A DNA stretch of 64,000 nt from Halictus rubicundus (taxonomy: Eukaryota; Arthropoda; Insecta; Hymenoptera; Halictidae). The stretch spans positions 1,054,001 to 1,118,000 of the forward strand of contig NW_027488580.1 of NCBI RefSeq assembly GCF_050948215.1, read 5' to 3'. How positions within the stretch are numbered: the stretch's first letter is position 1; the number at the start of each line of letters is the position of its first letter. This document shows positions 42,954 to 57,184 of this stretch, in pieces. A model generated the notes under the pieces. That model had not been told where the DNA came from. It did no database searches and saw only the letters and a list, made by a program, of their open reading frames with translations. The position numbers and the translations under genes are program-made.

Positions 42954-44895
42954 ATCCTATCCTCCATCCTATAATATCCTCTATCCTATCCTATCCTCTA
43001 TCCTATCCAATCCCCTATCCTATCCTCCATCCGATCCTATCCTCTATCCCATCCTATCCTCTATCCTATCCTATCCACTATCCTATCCTATCCTCAATAA
43101 TATCCTATCCTATATCCTACCCCAACCACCTATCCTATCCTCCACCCTATCCGATCCTCTATCCTATCCTGTCCTCTATCCGATCCTATCCTCTATCCTA
43201 TCCTCTCCTCAATCCTATCCTATTATGTATCCTATACTCCACCCTATCCTATCCTCTATCCTATCCTATCCTCCATCCTATAATATCCTTTATCCTATCC
43301 TATCCTCTATCCTATCCTATCCTCAATCCTATCCTATCCTCTATCCTATCCAATCCTCTATCCTATCCTCTATCCTATCCTATCCTCTATCCTATCCTAT
43401 TATGTATCCTACACTCTACCCTATCCTATCCTCTATCCGATCCTATCCTCTATCCTATCCTCTCCTCAATCCTATCCTATTATGTATCCTATACTCCACC
43501 CTATCCTATCCTCTATCCTATCCTATCCTCCATCCTATAATATCCTTTATCCTATCCTATCCTCTATCCTATCCTATCCTCAATCCTATCCTATCCTCTA
43601 TCCTATCCAATCCTCTATCCTATCCTCTATCCTATCCTATCCTCTATCCTATCCTATTATGTATCCTACACTCTACCCTATCCTATCCTCTATCGTATCC
43701 TATCCTCTATCAGAACCTATCCTCTATCCTATCCTATCCTCTATCCTATCCTATTATGTATCCTACATTCTACCCTATCCTATCCTCTATCGTATCCTAT
43801 CCTCTATCCGAACCTATCCTCTATCCTATCCTATCCTCTATCCTATCCTATTCTCTATTCTGCCCTATCCTCTATCCTATACTATTCTCTATCCTATCCT
43901 CTACCCTATCCTATCCTCTATCCTATCCTATCCTCCATCCTATAATATCCTCTATCCTATCCTATCCTCTATCCTATCCAATCCCCTATCCTATCCTCCA
44001 TCCGATCCTATCCTCTATCCCATCCTATCCTCTATCCTATCCTATCCACTATCCTATCCTATCCTCAATAATATCCTATCCTATATCCTACCCCAACCAC
44101 CTATCCTATCCTCCACCCTATCCGATCCTCTATCCTATCCTGTCCTCTATCCGATCCTATCCTCTATCCTATCCTCTCCTCAATCCTATCCTATTATGTA
44201 TCCTATACTCCACCCTATCCTATCCTCTATCCTATCCTATCCTCCATCCTATAATATCCTTTATCCTATCCTATCCTCTATCCTATCCTATCCTCAATCC
44301 TATCCTATCCTCTATCCTATCCAATCCTCTATCCTATCCTCTATCCTATCCTATCCTCTATCCTATCCTATTATGTATCCTACACTCTACCCTATCCTAT
44401 CCTCTATCCGATCCTATCCTCTATCCTATCCTCTCCTCAATCCTATCCTATTATGTATCCTATACTCCACCCTATCCTATCCTCTATCCTATCCTATCCT
44501 CCATCCTATAATATCCTTTATCCTATCCTATCCTCTATCCTATCCTATCCTCAATCCTATCCTATCCTCTATCCTATCCAATCCTCTATCCTATCCTCTA
44601 TCCTATCCTATCCTCTATCCTATCCTATTATGTATCCTACACTCTACCCTATCCTATCCTCTATCGTATCCTATCCTCTATCAGAACCTATCCTCTATCC
44701 TATCCTATCCTCTATCCTATCCTATTATGTATCCTACATTCTACCCTATCCTATCCTCTATCGTATCCTATCCTCTATCCGAACCTATCCTCTATCCTAT
44801 CCTATCCTCTATCCTATCCTATTCTCTATTCTGCCCTATCCTCTATCCTATACTATTCTCTATCCTATCCTCTACCCTATCCTATCCTCTATCCT
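42954..44895 (+). repeat. 971-bp tandem pair with nested 257-bp repeats
   Basis: Two head-to-tail units lie at about 42,954-43,924 and 43,925-44,895. The TATTATGTATCC marker at 43,225 and 43,482 (257 bp apart) recurs at 44,196 and 44,453, each 971 bp later. A 257-bp duplication therefore sits inside the 971-bp unit and predates it. The second unit leaves the repeat near 44,896, where CTCTCCTCTATACTACCC replaces CTCCATCC. Confidence 0.82.
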
Positions 44896-45141
44896 ATCCT
44901 CTCCTCTATACTACCCAATCCCCTATCCTATCCTCTATCCGATCCTATCCTCTATCCTATCCTATCCTCTATCCTATAATATCCTCTATCCTATAATATC
45001 ATCTATCCTATACTATTCTCTATCCTATCCTTTCGTCTATCCTATACTATCCTCTATCCTATCCTACCCTCTATTCTATCCAATCCCCTATCCTATCATC
45101 TATCCGAACCTATCCTCTATCCTATCCTATCATCTATCCTA

Positions 45142-46570
45142 TAATATCAGCTATCCTATACTATCCTCTATCCTATCCTATCCTCTATCCTATCCTATCC
45201 TCTATCCTATCCAATCCCCTATCCTATCCTCTATCCGATCCTATCCTCTATCCTATCCTATCCTCTATCCTATCCTATTCTCTATCCTATCCTCTACCCT
45301 ATCCTATCCTCCATCCTATACTATCATCTATCCTATCCAATTCTCTATCCTCTCCTCTATCGTCTGCTCTATCCTATCCTATCCACTATCCTATCCTATC
45401 CTCAATAATATCCTATCCTATATCCTACCCCAAACACCTATCCTATCCTCCATCCTATCCTATCCTCTATCGTATCCTGTCCTCTATCCGATCCTATCCT
45501 CTATCCTATCCTCTCCTCAATCCTATCCTATTATGTATCCTATACTCTACCCTATCCTATCCTCTAACCTATCCTATCCTCTATCCTATCCAATCCTCTA
45601 TCCTATCCTCTATCCTATCCTATCCTCTATCCTATCCTATTATGTATCCTACACTCTACCCTATCCTATCCTCTATCGTATCCTATCCTCTATCCGAACC
45701 TATCCTCTATCCTATCCTATCCTCTATCCTATCCTATCCTCTATCCTATCCTATCCTCTATCCTATCCAATCCCCTAACCTATCCTCTATCCGATCCTAT
45801 CCTCTACCGTATCCTGTCCTCTATCCTATCCGATCCTCTATCCTATCCTATCCTCTACCCTATCCTATCCTCTATCCTATCCTATCCTCTATCCTATCCT
45901 ATCCTCTATTCTATCCAATCCCCTATCCTATTATCTATCCGAGCCTATCCTCTATCCTATCCTATCCTCTATCCTATAATATCATCTATCCTATCCTATC
46001 CACTATCCTATCCGATCCTCAATCCTATCCTATCATGAATCCTCTCCTATCCTCTATCCTATCCTATCCTGTATCCTATCCTATCCTCTATCCTATAATA
46101 TCCTCTATCCTATCCTATCCTCTATCCTATCCTATTCTGTATCCTATACTCTACCCTATCCTATCCTCTATCCTATCCTATCCTTTATCCTATCCTATCC
46201 TCTATCCTATCCTCTCCTCTATACTACCCAATCCCCTATCCTATCCTCTATCCGATCCTATCCTCTATCCTATCCTATCCTCTATCCTATAATATCATCT
46301 ATCCTATACTATTCTCTATCCTATCCTATCCTCTATACTATCCTATCCTCTATCCTATCCAATCCTCGATCCTATCCTCTATCCTATCCTCTATCGTATC
46401 CTATCCTCTAAACGATCCTATCCTCTATACTATCCTATCCTCTATGCTATCTTATCCTCTATCCGATCCTATCCTCTATCCTATCCTATCCTCTATCCTA
46501 TCCTATTCTGTATCCTATACTCTACCCTATCCTATCCTCTATCCGATCCTATCCTCTATCCTATCCTATC
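45142..46570 (+). repeat. 1.43-kb duplicated segment, copy 2
   Basis: This is the direct repeat of 36,835-38,263. It departs from copy 1 just after 46,564, where it reads CCACTATCCTATAATATCC and copy 1 reads CCTATTCTC. Confidence 0.75.
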
Positions 46571-47465
46571 CACTATCCTATAATATCCTCTATCCTATAA
46601 TATCATCTATCCTATACTATTCTCTATCCTATCCTATCGTCTATCCTATACTATCCTCTATCGTATCCTATCCTCTATCCTATCCTACCCTCTATTTTAT
46701 CCAATCCCCTATCCTATCATCTATCCGAACCTATCCTCTATCCTATCCTATCCTCTATCCTATAATATCAGCTATCCTATACTATTCTCTATCCTATCCT
46801 ATCCTCTATCCTATACTATCCTCTATCGTATCTTATCCTCTATCCTATCCTATCCTCTATTCTATACAATCCCCTATCCTATCATCTATCCGAAACTATT
46901 CTCTATCCTATAATATCTTCTATTCTATACTATTCTCTATCCTATCCTATCCTCTATCCTATACTATCCTCTATCGTATCCTATCCTCTATCCTATCCAA
47001 TCCTCTATCCTATCCTCTATCGTATCCTATCCTCTATCCGATCCTATCCTCTATATTATCCTATCCTCCATCCTATCCTATTCTCTCTCCTATCCTCTAC
47101 CCTATCCTATCCTCTATCCTATAATATCATTTTTCCTATACTATCCTCTATCCTATCCTATCCTCTATCCTATACTATCCTCTACCCTATCCTATCCTCT
47201 ATCATATCCTATCCTCTATCCTATCCCATCCCCTATCCTCACCTCTATCCTGTCCTATCCTCTATCGTATACTATTCTCTATCCTATCCTCTACTATATA
47301 ATATCCTCTATCCTATCCTCTCCTCTATACTACCCAATCCCCTATCCTATCCTCTATACGATCCTATCCTCTATGCTATCTTATCCTCTATCCGATCCTA
47401 TCCTTTATCCTATCCTATCCTCTATCCTATCCTATTCTGCATCCTATACTCTACCCTATCCTATC
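46571..47465 (+). repeat. 0.9-kb duplicated segment, left copy
   Basis: This segment matches 56,290-57,184 at offset 9,719, anchored on the rare CTGCATCC variant (47,437 and 57,156) and on CTCTCTCCTATCC (near 47,084 and 56,803). A TTTTATCC monomer near 46,694 is particular to this copy. Confidence 0.7.
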
Positions 47466-49063
47466 CTCTATCGTATCCTATCCTCTACCCTATCCTATCC
47501 TCTATCCTATCCTATTTTCTATCCTATCCTCTACCCTATCCTATCCTCCATCCTATACTATCATCTATCCTATCCAATTCTCTATCCTCTCCTCTATCGT
47601 CTGCTCAATCCTATCCTATCCACTATCCTATCCTATCCTCAATAATATCCTATCCTATATCCTACCCCAACCACCTATCGTATCCTCCATCCTATCCTAT
47701 CCTCTATCCTATCCTGTCCTCTATCCGATCCTATCCTCTATCCTATCCTCTCCTCAATCCTATCCTATTATGTATCCTATACTCTACCCTATCCTATCCT
47801 CTATCCTATCCTATCCTCTATCCTATCCAATCCTCTATCCTATCCTCTATCCTATCCTATCCTCTATCCTATCCTATTATGTATCCTACACTCTACCCTA
47901 TCCTATCCTCTATCGTATCCTATCCTCTACCCGAACCTATCCTCTATCCTATCCTATCCTCTATCCTATCCTATTATGTATCCTACACTCTACCCTATCC
48001 TATCCTCTATCGTATCCTATCCTCTATCCGAACCTATCCTCTATCCTATCCTATCCTCTATCGTATCCTATCCTCTATCCGAACCTATCCTCTATCCTAT
48101 CCTATCCTCTATCCTATCCTATTCTCTATCCTATCCTATCCTCTATCCTATCCTATTCTCTATCCTGTCCGCTACCCTATCCTATCCTCTATCCTATCCT
48201 ATCCTCTATCCTATCCAATCCTCTATCCTATCCTCTATCGTATCCTATCCTCTATCCGATCCTATCCTCTATACTATCCTATCCTCTACCCTATCCTATC
48301 CTCTATCCTATCCTATCCTCTATCCTATCCTATCCTCTATCCTATCCTATCCTCTATTCTATTCAATCCCCTATCCTATTATCTATCCGAGCCTATCCTC
48401 TATCCTATCCTATCCTCTATCCTATAATATCATCTATCCTATCCTATCCACTATCCTATCCGATCCTCAATCCTATCCTATCATGAATCCTCTCCTATCC
48501 TCTATCCTATCCTATCCTGTATCCTATCCTATCCTCTATCCTATAATATCTTCTATCCTATCCTATCCTCTATCCTATCCTATTCTGTATCCTATACTCT
48601 ACCCTATCCTATCCTTTATCCTATCCTATCCTCTATCCCATCCTATCCTCTATCCTATCCAATCCCCTATCCTATCCTCTATCCTGTCCTATCCTCTATC
48701 CTATACTATTCTCTATCCTATCCTCTACCCTATCCTATCCTCTATCCTATCCTCTCCTCTATACTACCCAATCCCCTATCCTATCCTCTATCCGATCCTA
48801 TCCTCTATCCTATCCTATCCTCTATCCTATAATATCATCTATCCTATACTATTTTCTATCCTATCCTATCCTCTATACTATCCTATCCTCTACCCTATCC
48901 TATCCTCTATCCTATCCTATTCTGTATCCTATACTCTACCCTGTCCTATCCTCTATCGTATCCTATCCTCTATCCTATCCAATCCTCGATCCTATCCTCT
49001 ATCCTATCCTCTATCGTATCCTATCCTCTAAACGATCCTATCCTCTATACTATCCTATCCTCT
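47466..49063 (+). repeat. Satellite with TATTATGTATCC marker series
   Basis: This is standard satellite without unique sequence. The TATTATGTATCC marker occurs near 47,770, 47,879 and 47,976. The last two recur at 51,760 and 51,857 with identical spacing (offset 3,881). A CATGAATCC marker lies at about 48,483. No gene is seen. Confidence 0.6.
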
Positions 49064-51299
49064 ATGCTATCTTATCCTCTATCCGATCCTATCCTCTATC
49101 CTATCCTATCCTCTATCCTATCCTCTCCTCTATACTACCCAATCCCCTATCCTATCCTCTATCCTATCCTATCCTCTACCCTATCCTATCCTCATGTCCT
49201 ATCGTATCATGTCCTCTATCCTATCCAATCCCCTAGCCTATCCTCTATTCTGTCCTATCCTCTATCCTATACTATTCTCTATCCTATCCTCTACCCTATC
49301 CTATCCTCTATCCTATCCTCTCCTCTATACTACCCAATCCCCTATCCTATCCTCTATCCGATCCTATCCTCTATCCTATCCTATCCTCTATCCTATAATA
49401 TCCTCTATCCTATAATATCATCTATCCTATACTATTCTCTATCCTATCCTATCGTCTATCCTATACTATCCTCTATCGTATCCTATCCTCTATCCTATCC
49501 TACCCTCTATTCTATCCAATCCCCTATCCTATCATCTATCCGAACCTATCTTCTATCCTATCCTATCCTCTATCCTATAATATCAGCTATCCTATACTAT
49601 CCTCTATCCTATCCTATCCTCTATCCTATACTATCCTCTACCCTATCCTATCCTCTATCATATCCTATCCTCTATCCTATCCAATCCCCTATCCTAACCT
49701 CTATCCTATCCTATCCTGTATCCTATCCTATCCTCTATCCTATAATATCCTCTATCCTATCCTATCCTCTATCCTATCCTATTCTGTATCCTATACTCTA
49801 CCCTATCCTATCCTCTATCCTATCCTATCCTCTATCGTATCCTATCCTCTATCCTATCCTATCCTCTATCCTATCCTCTCCTCTATACTACCCAATCCCC
49901 TATCCTATCCTCTATCCGATCCTATCCTCTATCCTATCCTATCCTCTATCCTATAATATCATCTATCCTATACTATTCTCTATCCTATCCTATCCTCTAT
50001 CCTATACTATCCTCTATCGTATCCTATCCTCTATCCTATCCTATCCTCTATTCTATCCAATCCCCTATCCTATCATCTATCCGAGCCTATCCTTTATCCT
50101 ATCCTATCCTCTATCCTATAATATCATCTATTATATCCTATCCACTATCCTATCCGATCCTCAATCCTATCCTATCATGAATCCTCTCCTATCCTCTATC
50201 CTATCCTATCCTGTATCCTATCCTATCCTCTATCCTATAATATCCTCTATCCTATCCTATCCTCTATCCTATACTATCCTCTATCGTATCCTATCCTCTA
50301 TCCTATCCTACCCTCTATTCTATCCAATTCCCTATCCTATCATCTATCCGAACCTATCCTCGATCCTACCCTATCCTCTATCCTATACTATTCCCTATCC
50401 TATCCTCTACCCTATCCTATCCTCTATCCTATCCTCTCCTCTATACTACCCAATCCCCTATCCTATCCTCTATCCTATCCTATCCTCTACCCTATCCTAT
50501 CCTCATGTCCTATCGTATCATGTCCTCTATCCTATCCAATCCCCTAGCCTATCCTCTATTCTGTCCTATCCTCTATCCTATACTATTCTCTATCCTATCC
50601 TCTACCCTATCCTATCCTCTATCCTATCCTCTCCTCTATACTACCCAATCCCCTATCCTATCCTCTATCCGATCCTATCCTCTATCCTATCCTATCCTCT
50701 ATCCTATAATATCCTCTATCCTATAATATCATCTATCCTATACTATTCTCTATCCTATCCTATCGTCTATCCTATACTATCCTCTATCCTATCCTACCCT
50801 CTATTCTATCCAATCCCCTATCCTATCATCTATCCGAACCTATCCTCTATCCTATCCTATCATCTATCCTATAATATCAGCTATCCTATACTATCCTCTA
50901 TCCTATCCTATCCTCTATCCTATACTATCCTCTACCCTATCCTATCCTCTATCATATCCTATCCTCTATCCTATCCAATCCCCTATCCTAACCTCTATCC
51001 TGTCCTATCCTCTATCGTATACTATTCTATATCCTATCCTCTACTATATCCTATCCTCTATCCTATCCTCTCCTCTATACTACCCAATCCCCTATCCTAT
51101 CCTCTATACGATCCTATCCTCTATCCTATAATATCATTTACCTTATACTATTCTCTATCCTATCCTATCCTCTATCCTATACTATCCTCTATCGTATCCT
51201 ATCCTCTATCCGATCCTATCCTCTATCCTATCCTATCCTCTATCCTATCCTATTCTGTATCCTATACTCTACCCTATCCTATCCTCTATCCTATCCTAT
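49064..51299 (+). repeat. Satellite with a 1,311-bp repeat offset
   Basis: The CATGTCC marker monomer at 49,194 recurs at 50,505, 1,311 bp later, with matching flanks of several hundred bp. A CATGAATCC marker lies between them near 50,178. The modules resemble block A, with added segments. No gene is seen despite a 749-codon open frame, which follows the 17-residue cycle throughout. Confidence 0.65.
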
Positions 51300-52980
51300 C
51301 CTCCATCCTATAATATCCTCTATCCTATCCTATCCTCTATCCTATCCAATCCCCTATCCTATCCTCTATCCGATCCTATCCTCTATCTTATCCTATCCTC
51401 TATCCTATCCTATTCTCTATCCTATCCTCTACCCTATCCTATCCTCCATCCTATACTATCATCTATCCTATCCAATTCTCTATCCTCTCCTCTATCGTCT
51501 GCTCTATCCTATCCTATCCACTATCCTATCCTATCCTCAATAATATCCTATCCTATAGCCTACCCCAAACACCTATCCTATCCTCCATCCTATCCTATCC
51601 TCTATCGTATCCTGTCCTCTATCCGATCCTATCCTCTATCCTATCCTCTCCTCAATCCTATCCTATTATGTATCCTATACTCTACCCTATCCTATCCTCT
51701 AACCTATCCTATCCTCTATCCTATCCAATCCTCTATCCTATCCTCTATCCTATCCTATTATGTATCCTACACTCTACCCTATCCTATCCTCTATCGTATC
51801 CTATCCTCTATCCGAACCTATCCTCTATCCTATCCTATCCTCTATCCTATCCGATTATGTATCCTACACTCTACCCTATCCTATCCTCTATCGTATCCTA
51901 TCCTCTATCCGAACCTATCCTCTATCCTATCCTATCCTCTATCCTATCCTATTCTCTATCCTATCCTATCCTCTATCCTATCCTATTCTCTATCCTGTCC
52001 GCTACCCTATCCTATCCTCTATCCTATCCTATCCTCTATCCTATCCAATCCTCTATCCTATCCTCTATCGTATCCTATCCTCTATCCGATCCTATCCTCT
52101 ATACTATCCTATCCTCTACCCTATCCTATCCTCTATCCTATCCTATCCTCTATCCTATCCAATCCCCTAACCTATCCTCTATCCTATCCTATCCTCTATC
52201 CTATCCTATCCTCTATTCTATCCAATCCCCTATCCTATTATCTATCCGAGCCTATCCTCTATCCTATCCTATCCTCTATCCTATAATATCATCTATCCTA
52301 TCCTATCCACTATCCTATCCGATCCTCAATCCTATCCTATCATGAATCCTCTCCTATCCTCTATCCTATCCTATCCTGTATCCTATCCTATCCTCTATCC
52401 TATAATATCCTCTATCCTATCCTATCCTCTATCCTATCCTATTCTGTATCCTATACTCTACCCTATCCTATCCTCTATCCTATCCTATCCTTTATCCTAT
52501 CCTATCCTCTATCCTATCCTCTCCTCTATACTACCCAATCCCCTATCCTATCCTCTATCCGATCCTATCCTCTATCCTATCCTATCCTCTATCCTATAAT
52601 ATCATCTATCCTATACTATTCTCTATCCTATCCTATCCTCTATACTATCCTATCCTCTATCCTATCCAATCCTCGATCCTATCCTCTATCCTATCCTCTA
52701 TCGTATCCTATCCTCTAAACGATCCTATCCTCTATACTATCCTATCCTCTATGCTATCTTATCCTCTATCCGATCCTATCCTCTATCCTATCCTATCCTC
52801 TATCCTATCCTATTCTGTATCCTATACTCTACCCTATCCTATCCTCTATCCGATCCTATCCTCTATCCTATCCTATCCTATTCTCTATCCTATCCTCTAT
52901 CCTATCCTATCCTCTATCCTATCCAATCCCCTATCCTATCCTCTATCCTGTCCTATCATGAATCCTCTCCTATCCTCTAT
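51300..52980 (+). repeat. Third, rearranged copy of the 1.43-kb segment
   Basis: This copy has the CCTACCCCAAACACC landmark (near 51,554, preceded by a TATAGCC variant), the TATTATGTATCC markers at 51,668, 51,760 and 51,857, and CATGAATCC at 52,342 and near 52,960. From 52.19 to 52.98 kb it follows 37.58-38.37 kb at offset 14,614. The middle (51.9-52.15 kb) instead resembles 48.1-48.35 kb, so this is a mosaic. Confidence 0.65.
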
Positions 52981-54550
52981 CCTATCCTATCCTCTATCCT
53001 ATCCTATCCTCTATCCTATACTATCCTCTATCGTATCCTATCCTCTATCCTATCCTACCCTCTATTCTATCCAATTCCCTATCCTATCATCTATCCGAAC
53101 CTATCCTCTATCCTATCCTATCCTCTATCCTATCCTATTCTCTATCCTATCCTATCCTCTATCCTATCCTATCCTCCATCCTATCCTATCCTCCATCCTA
53201 TCCAATCCCCTATCCTATCCTCTATCCTGTCCTATCCTCTATCCTATACTATTCTCTATCCTATCCTCTACCCTATCCTATCCTCTATCCTATCCTCTCC
53301 TCTATACTACCCAATCCCCTATCCTATCCTCTATCCGATCCTATCCTCTATCCGATCCTATCCTCTATCCTATCCTATCCTCTATCCTATACTATCCTCT
53401 ATCGTATCCTATCCTCTATCCTATCCTACCCTCTATTCTATCCAATTCCCTATCCTATCATCTATCCGAACCTATCTTCTATCCTATCCTATCCTCTATC
53501 CTATACTATTCTCTATCCTATCCTCTACCCTATCCTATCCTCTATCCTATCCTCTCCTCTATACTACCCAATCCCCTATCCTATCCTCTATCCTATCCTA
53601 TTCTCTACCCTATCCTATCCTCATGTCCTATCGTATCATGTCCTCTATCCTATCCAATCCCCTATCCTATCCTCTATCCTGTCCTATCCTCTATCCTATA
53701 CTATTCTCTACCCTATCCTCTACCCTATCCTATCCTCTATCCTATCCTCTCCTCTATACTACCCAATCCCCTATCCTATCCTCTATCCGATCCTATCCTC
53801 TATCCTATCCTATCCTCTATCCTATACTATCCTCTATCGTATCCTATCCTCTATCCTATCCTACCCTCTATTCTATCCAATTCCCTATCCTATCATCTAT
53901 CCGAACCTATCCTCTATCCTATCCTATCCTCTATCCTATCCTATTCTCTATCCTATCCTATCCTCTATAATATCCTATCCTCTATCCTATCCAATCCCCT
54001 ATCCTATCCTCTATCCTGTCCTATCCTCTATCCTATACTATTCTCTATCCTATCCTCTACCCTATCCTATCCTCTATCCTATCCTCTCCTCTATACTACC
54101 CAATCCCCTATCCTATCCTCTATCCGATCCTATCCTCTATCCGATCCTATCCTCTATCCTATCCTATCCTCTATCCTATACTATCCTCTATCGTATCCTA
54201 TCCTCTATCCTATCCTACCCTCTATTCTATCCAATTCCCTATCCTATCATCTATCCGAACCTATCTTCTATCCTATCCTATCCTCTATCCTATACTATTC
54301 TCTATCCTATCCTCTACCCTATCCTATCGTCTATCCTATCCTCTCCTCTATACTACCCAATCCCCTATCCTATCCTCTATCCTATCCTATTCTCTACCCT
54401 ATCCTATCCTCATGTCCTATCGTATCATGTCCTCTATCCTATCCAATCCCCTAGCCTATCCTCTATTCTGTCCTATCCTCTATCCTATACTATTATCTAT
54501 CCTATCCTCTACCCTATCCTATCCTCTATCCTATCCTCTCCTCTATACTA
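52981..54550 (+). repeat. Copy of the 39.2-40.8 kb tandem units
   Basis: This stretch matches about 39.23-40.80 kb at offset 13,750 (CATGTCC markers at 53,623 and 54,412). Small differences include CTCCATCC near 53,170 where the other copy has CTCTATCC, and CTATAATATCC near 53,967 where the other has a plain pentamer. Confidence 0.72.
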
Positions 54551-56289
54551 CCCAATCCCCTATCCTATCCTCTATCCGATCCTATCCTCTATCCTATCCT
54601 ATCCTCTATCCTATAATATCCTCTATCCTATAATATCATCTATCCTATACTATTCTCTATCCTATCCTATAGTCTATCCTATACTATCCTCTATCGTATC
54701 CTATCCTCTATCCTATCCTACCCTCTATTCTATCCAATCCCCTATCCTATCATCTATCCGAACCTATCCTCTATCCTATCCTATCCTCTATCCTATAATA
54801 TCAGCTATCCTATACTATTCTCTATCCTATCCTATCCTCTATCCTATACTATCCTCTATCGTATCTTATCCTCTATCCTATCCTATCCTCTATTCTATAC
54901 AATCCCCTATCCTATCATCTATCCGAAACTATCCTCTATCCTATCCTATCCTCTATCCTATAATATCTTCTACTCTATACTATTCTCTACCCTATCCTAT
55001 CCTCTATCCTATACTATCCTCTATCGTATCCTATCCTCTATCCCATCCAATCCTCTATCCTATCCTCTATCGTATCCTATCCTCTATCCGATCCTATCCT
55101 CTATCCTATCCTATCCTCCATCCTATCCTATTCTCTATCCTATCCTCTACTCTATCCTATCCTCTATCCTATAATATCATTTATCCTATACTATCCTCTA
55201 TCCTATCCTATCCTCTATCCTATACTATCCTCTATCGTATCCTATCCTCTATCCGATCCTATCCTCTATCCTATCCTATCCTCTATCCTATCCTCTACCC
55301 TATCCTATCCTCTATCCTATAATATCATTTATCCTATACTATCCTCTATCCTATCCTATCCTCTATCCTATACTATCCTCTATCGTATCCTATCCTCTAT
55401 CCGATCCTATCCTCTATCCTATCCTATCCTCTATCCTATCCTATTCTGTATCCTATACTCTACCCTATACTATCCTCTATCGTATCCTAACCTCTATCCG
55501 AACCTATCCTCTATCCTATCCTATCCTCTATGCTATCCAATCCTCTATCCTATCCTATCCTATCCTCTACCCTATCCTATCCTCTATCCTATCCTATCCT
55601 CTATCCTATCCTATCCTCTATCCTATCCAATCCTCGATCCTATCCTCTATCCTATCCTCTATCGTATCCTATCCTCTAAACGATCCTATCCTCTATACTA
55701 TCCTATCCTCTATGCTATCTTATCCTCTATCCGATCCTATCCTCTATCCTATCCTATCCTCTATCCTATCCTCTATCGTATCCTATCCTCTATCCGATCC
55801 TATCCTCTATACTATCCTATCCTCTACCCTATCCTATCCTCTATCCTATCCTATTCTGTATCCTATACTCTACCCTATCCTATCCTCTATCCGATCCTAT
55901 CCTCTATCCTATCCTATCCTATTCTCTATCCTCTCCTCTATCCTATCCTATCCTCTATCCTATCCAATCCCCTATCCTATCCTCTATCCTATCCTATCCT
56001 CTATTCTATCCAATCCCCTATCCTATGATCTATCCGAGCCTATCCTCTATCCTATCCTATCCTCTATCCTATAATATCATCTATCCTATCCTATCCACTA
56101 TCCTATCCGATCCTCAATCCTATCCTATCATGAATCCTCTCCTATCCTCTATCCTATCCTATCCTGTATCCTATACTATTCTCTATCCTATCCTCTACCC
56201 TATCCTATCCTCTATCCTATCCTCTCCTCTATACTACCCAATCCCCTATCCTATCCTCTATCCGATCCTATCCTCTATCCTATCCTATC
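54551..56289 (+). repeat. Satellite, mixed higher-order modules
   Basis: These are modules of the TATCGTC/CAGCTATCC type (54.65-55.0 kb, also seen near 41.0 and 46.6 kb), followed by CTCTAAACGATCC and CTATGC monomers (55.67-55.72 kb). It leads into a CATGAATCC monomer near 56,130. No gene or unique sequence is seen. Confidence 0.6.
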
Positions 56290-57184
56290 CTCTATCCTAT
56301 AATATCCTCTATCCTATAATATCATCTATCCTATACTATTCTCTATCCTATCCTATCGTCTATCCTATACTATCCTCTATCGTATCCTATCCTCTATCCT
56401 ATCCTACCCTCTATTCTATCCAATCCCCTATCCTATCATCTATCCGAACCTATCCTCTATCCTATCCTATCCTCTATCCTATAATATCAGCTATCCTATA
56501 CTATTCTCTATCCTATCCTATCCTCTATCCTATACTATCCTCTATCGTATCTTATCCTCTATCCTATCCTATCCTCTATTCTATACAATCCCCTATCCTA
56601 TCATCTATCCGAAACTATCCTCTATCCTATAATATCTTCTATTCTATACTATTCTCTATCCTATCCTATCCTCTATCCTATACTATCCTCTATCGTATCC
56701 TATCCTCTATCCTATCCAATCCTCTATCCTATCCTCTATCGTATCCTATCCTCTATCCGATCCTATCCTCTATATTATCCTATCCTCCATCCTATCCTAT
56801 TCTCTCTCCTATCCTCTACCCTATCCTATCCTCTATCCTATAATATCATTTTTCCTATACTATCCTCTATCCTATCCTATCCTCTATCCTATACTATCCT
56901 CTACCCTATCCTATCCTCTATCATATCCTATCCTCTATCCTATCCCATCCCCTATCCTAACCTCTATCCTGTCCTATCCTCTATCGTATACTATTCTCTA
57001 TCCTATCCTCTACTATATAATATCCTCTATCCTATCCTCTCCTCTATACTACCCAATCCCCTATCCTATCCTCTATACGATCCTATCCTCTATGCTATCT
57101 TATCCTCTATCCGATCCTATCCTTTATCCTATCCTATCCTCTATCCTATCCTATTCTGCATCCTATACTCTACCCTATCCTATC
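56290..57184 (+). repeat. 0.9-kb duplicated segment, right copy
   Basis: This is the direct repeat of 46,571-47,465 (offset 9,719), in the same order of variant monomers. It continues into a stretch with the CTCTAAACGATCC monomer at about 57,262, repeated near 57,549 and 58,066. Confidence 0.7.
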
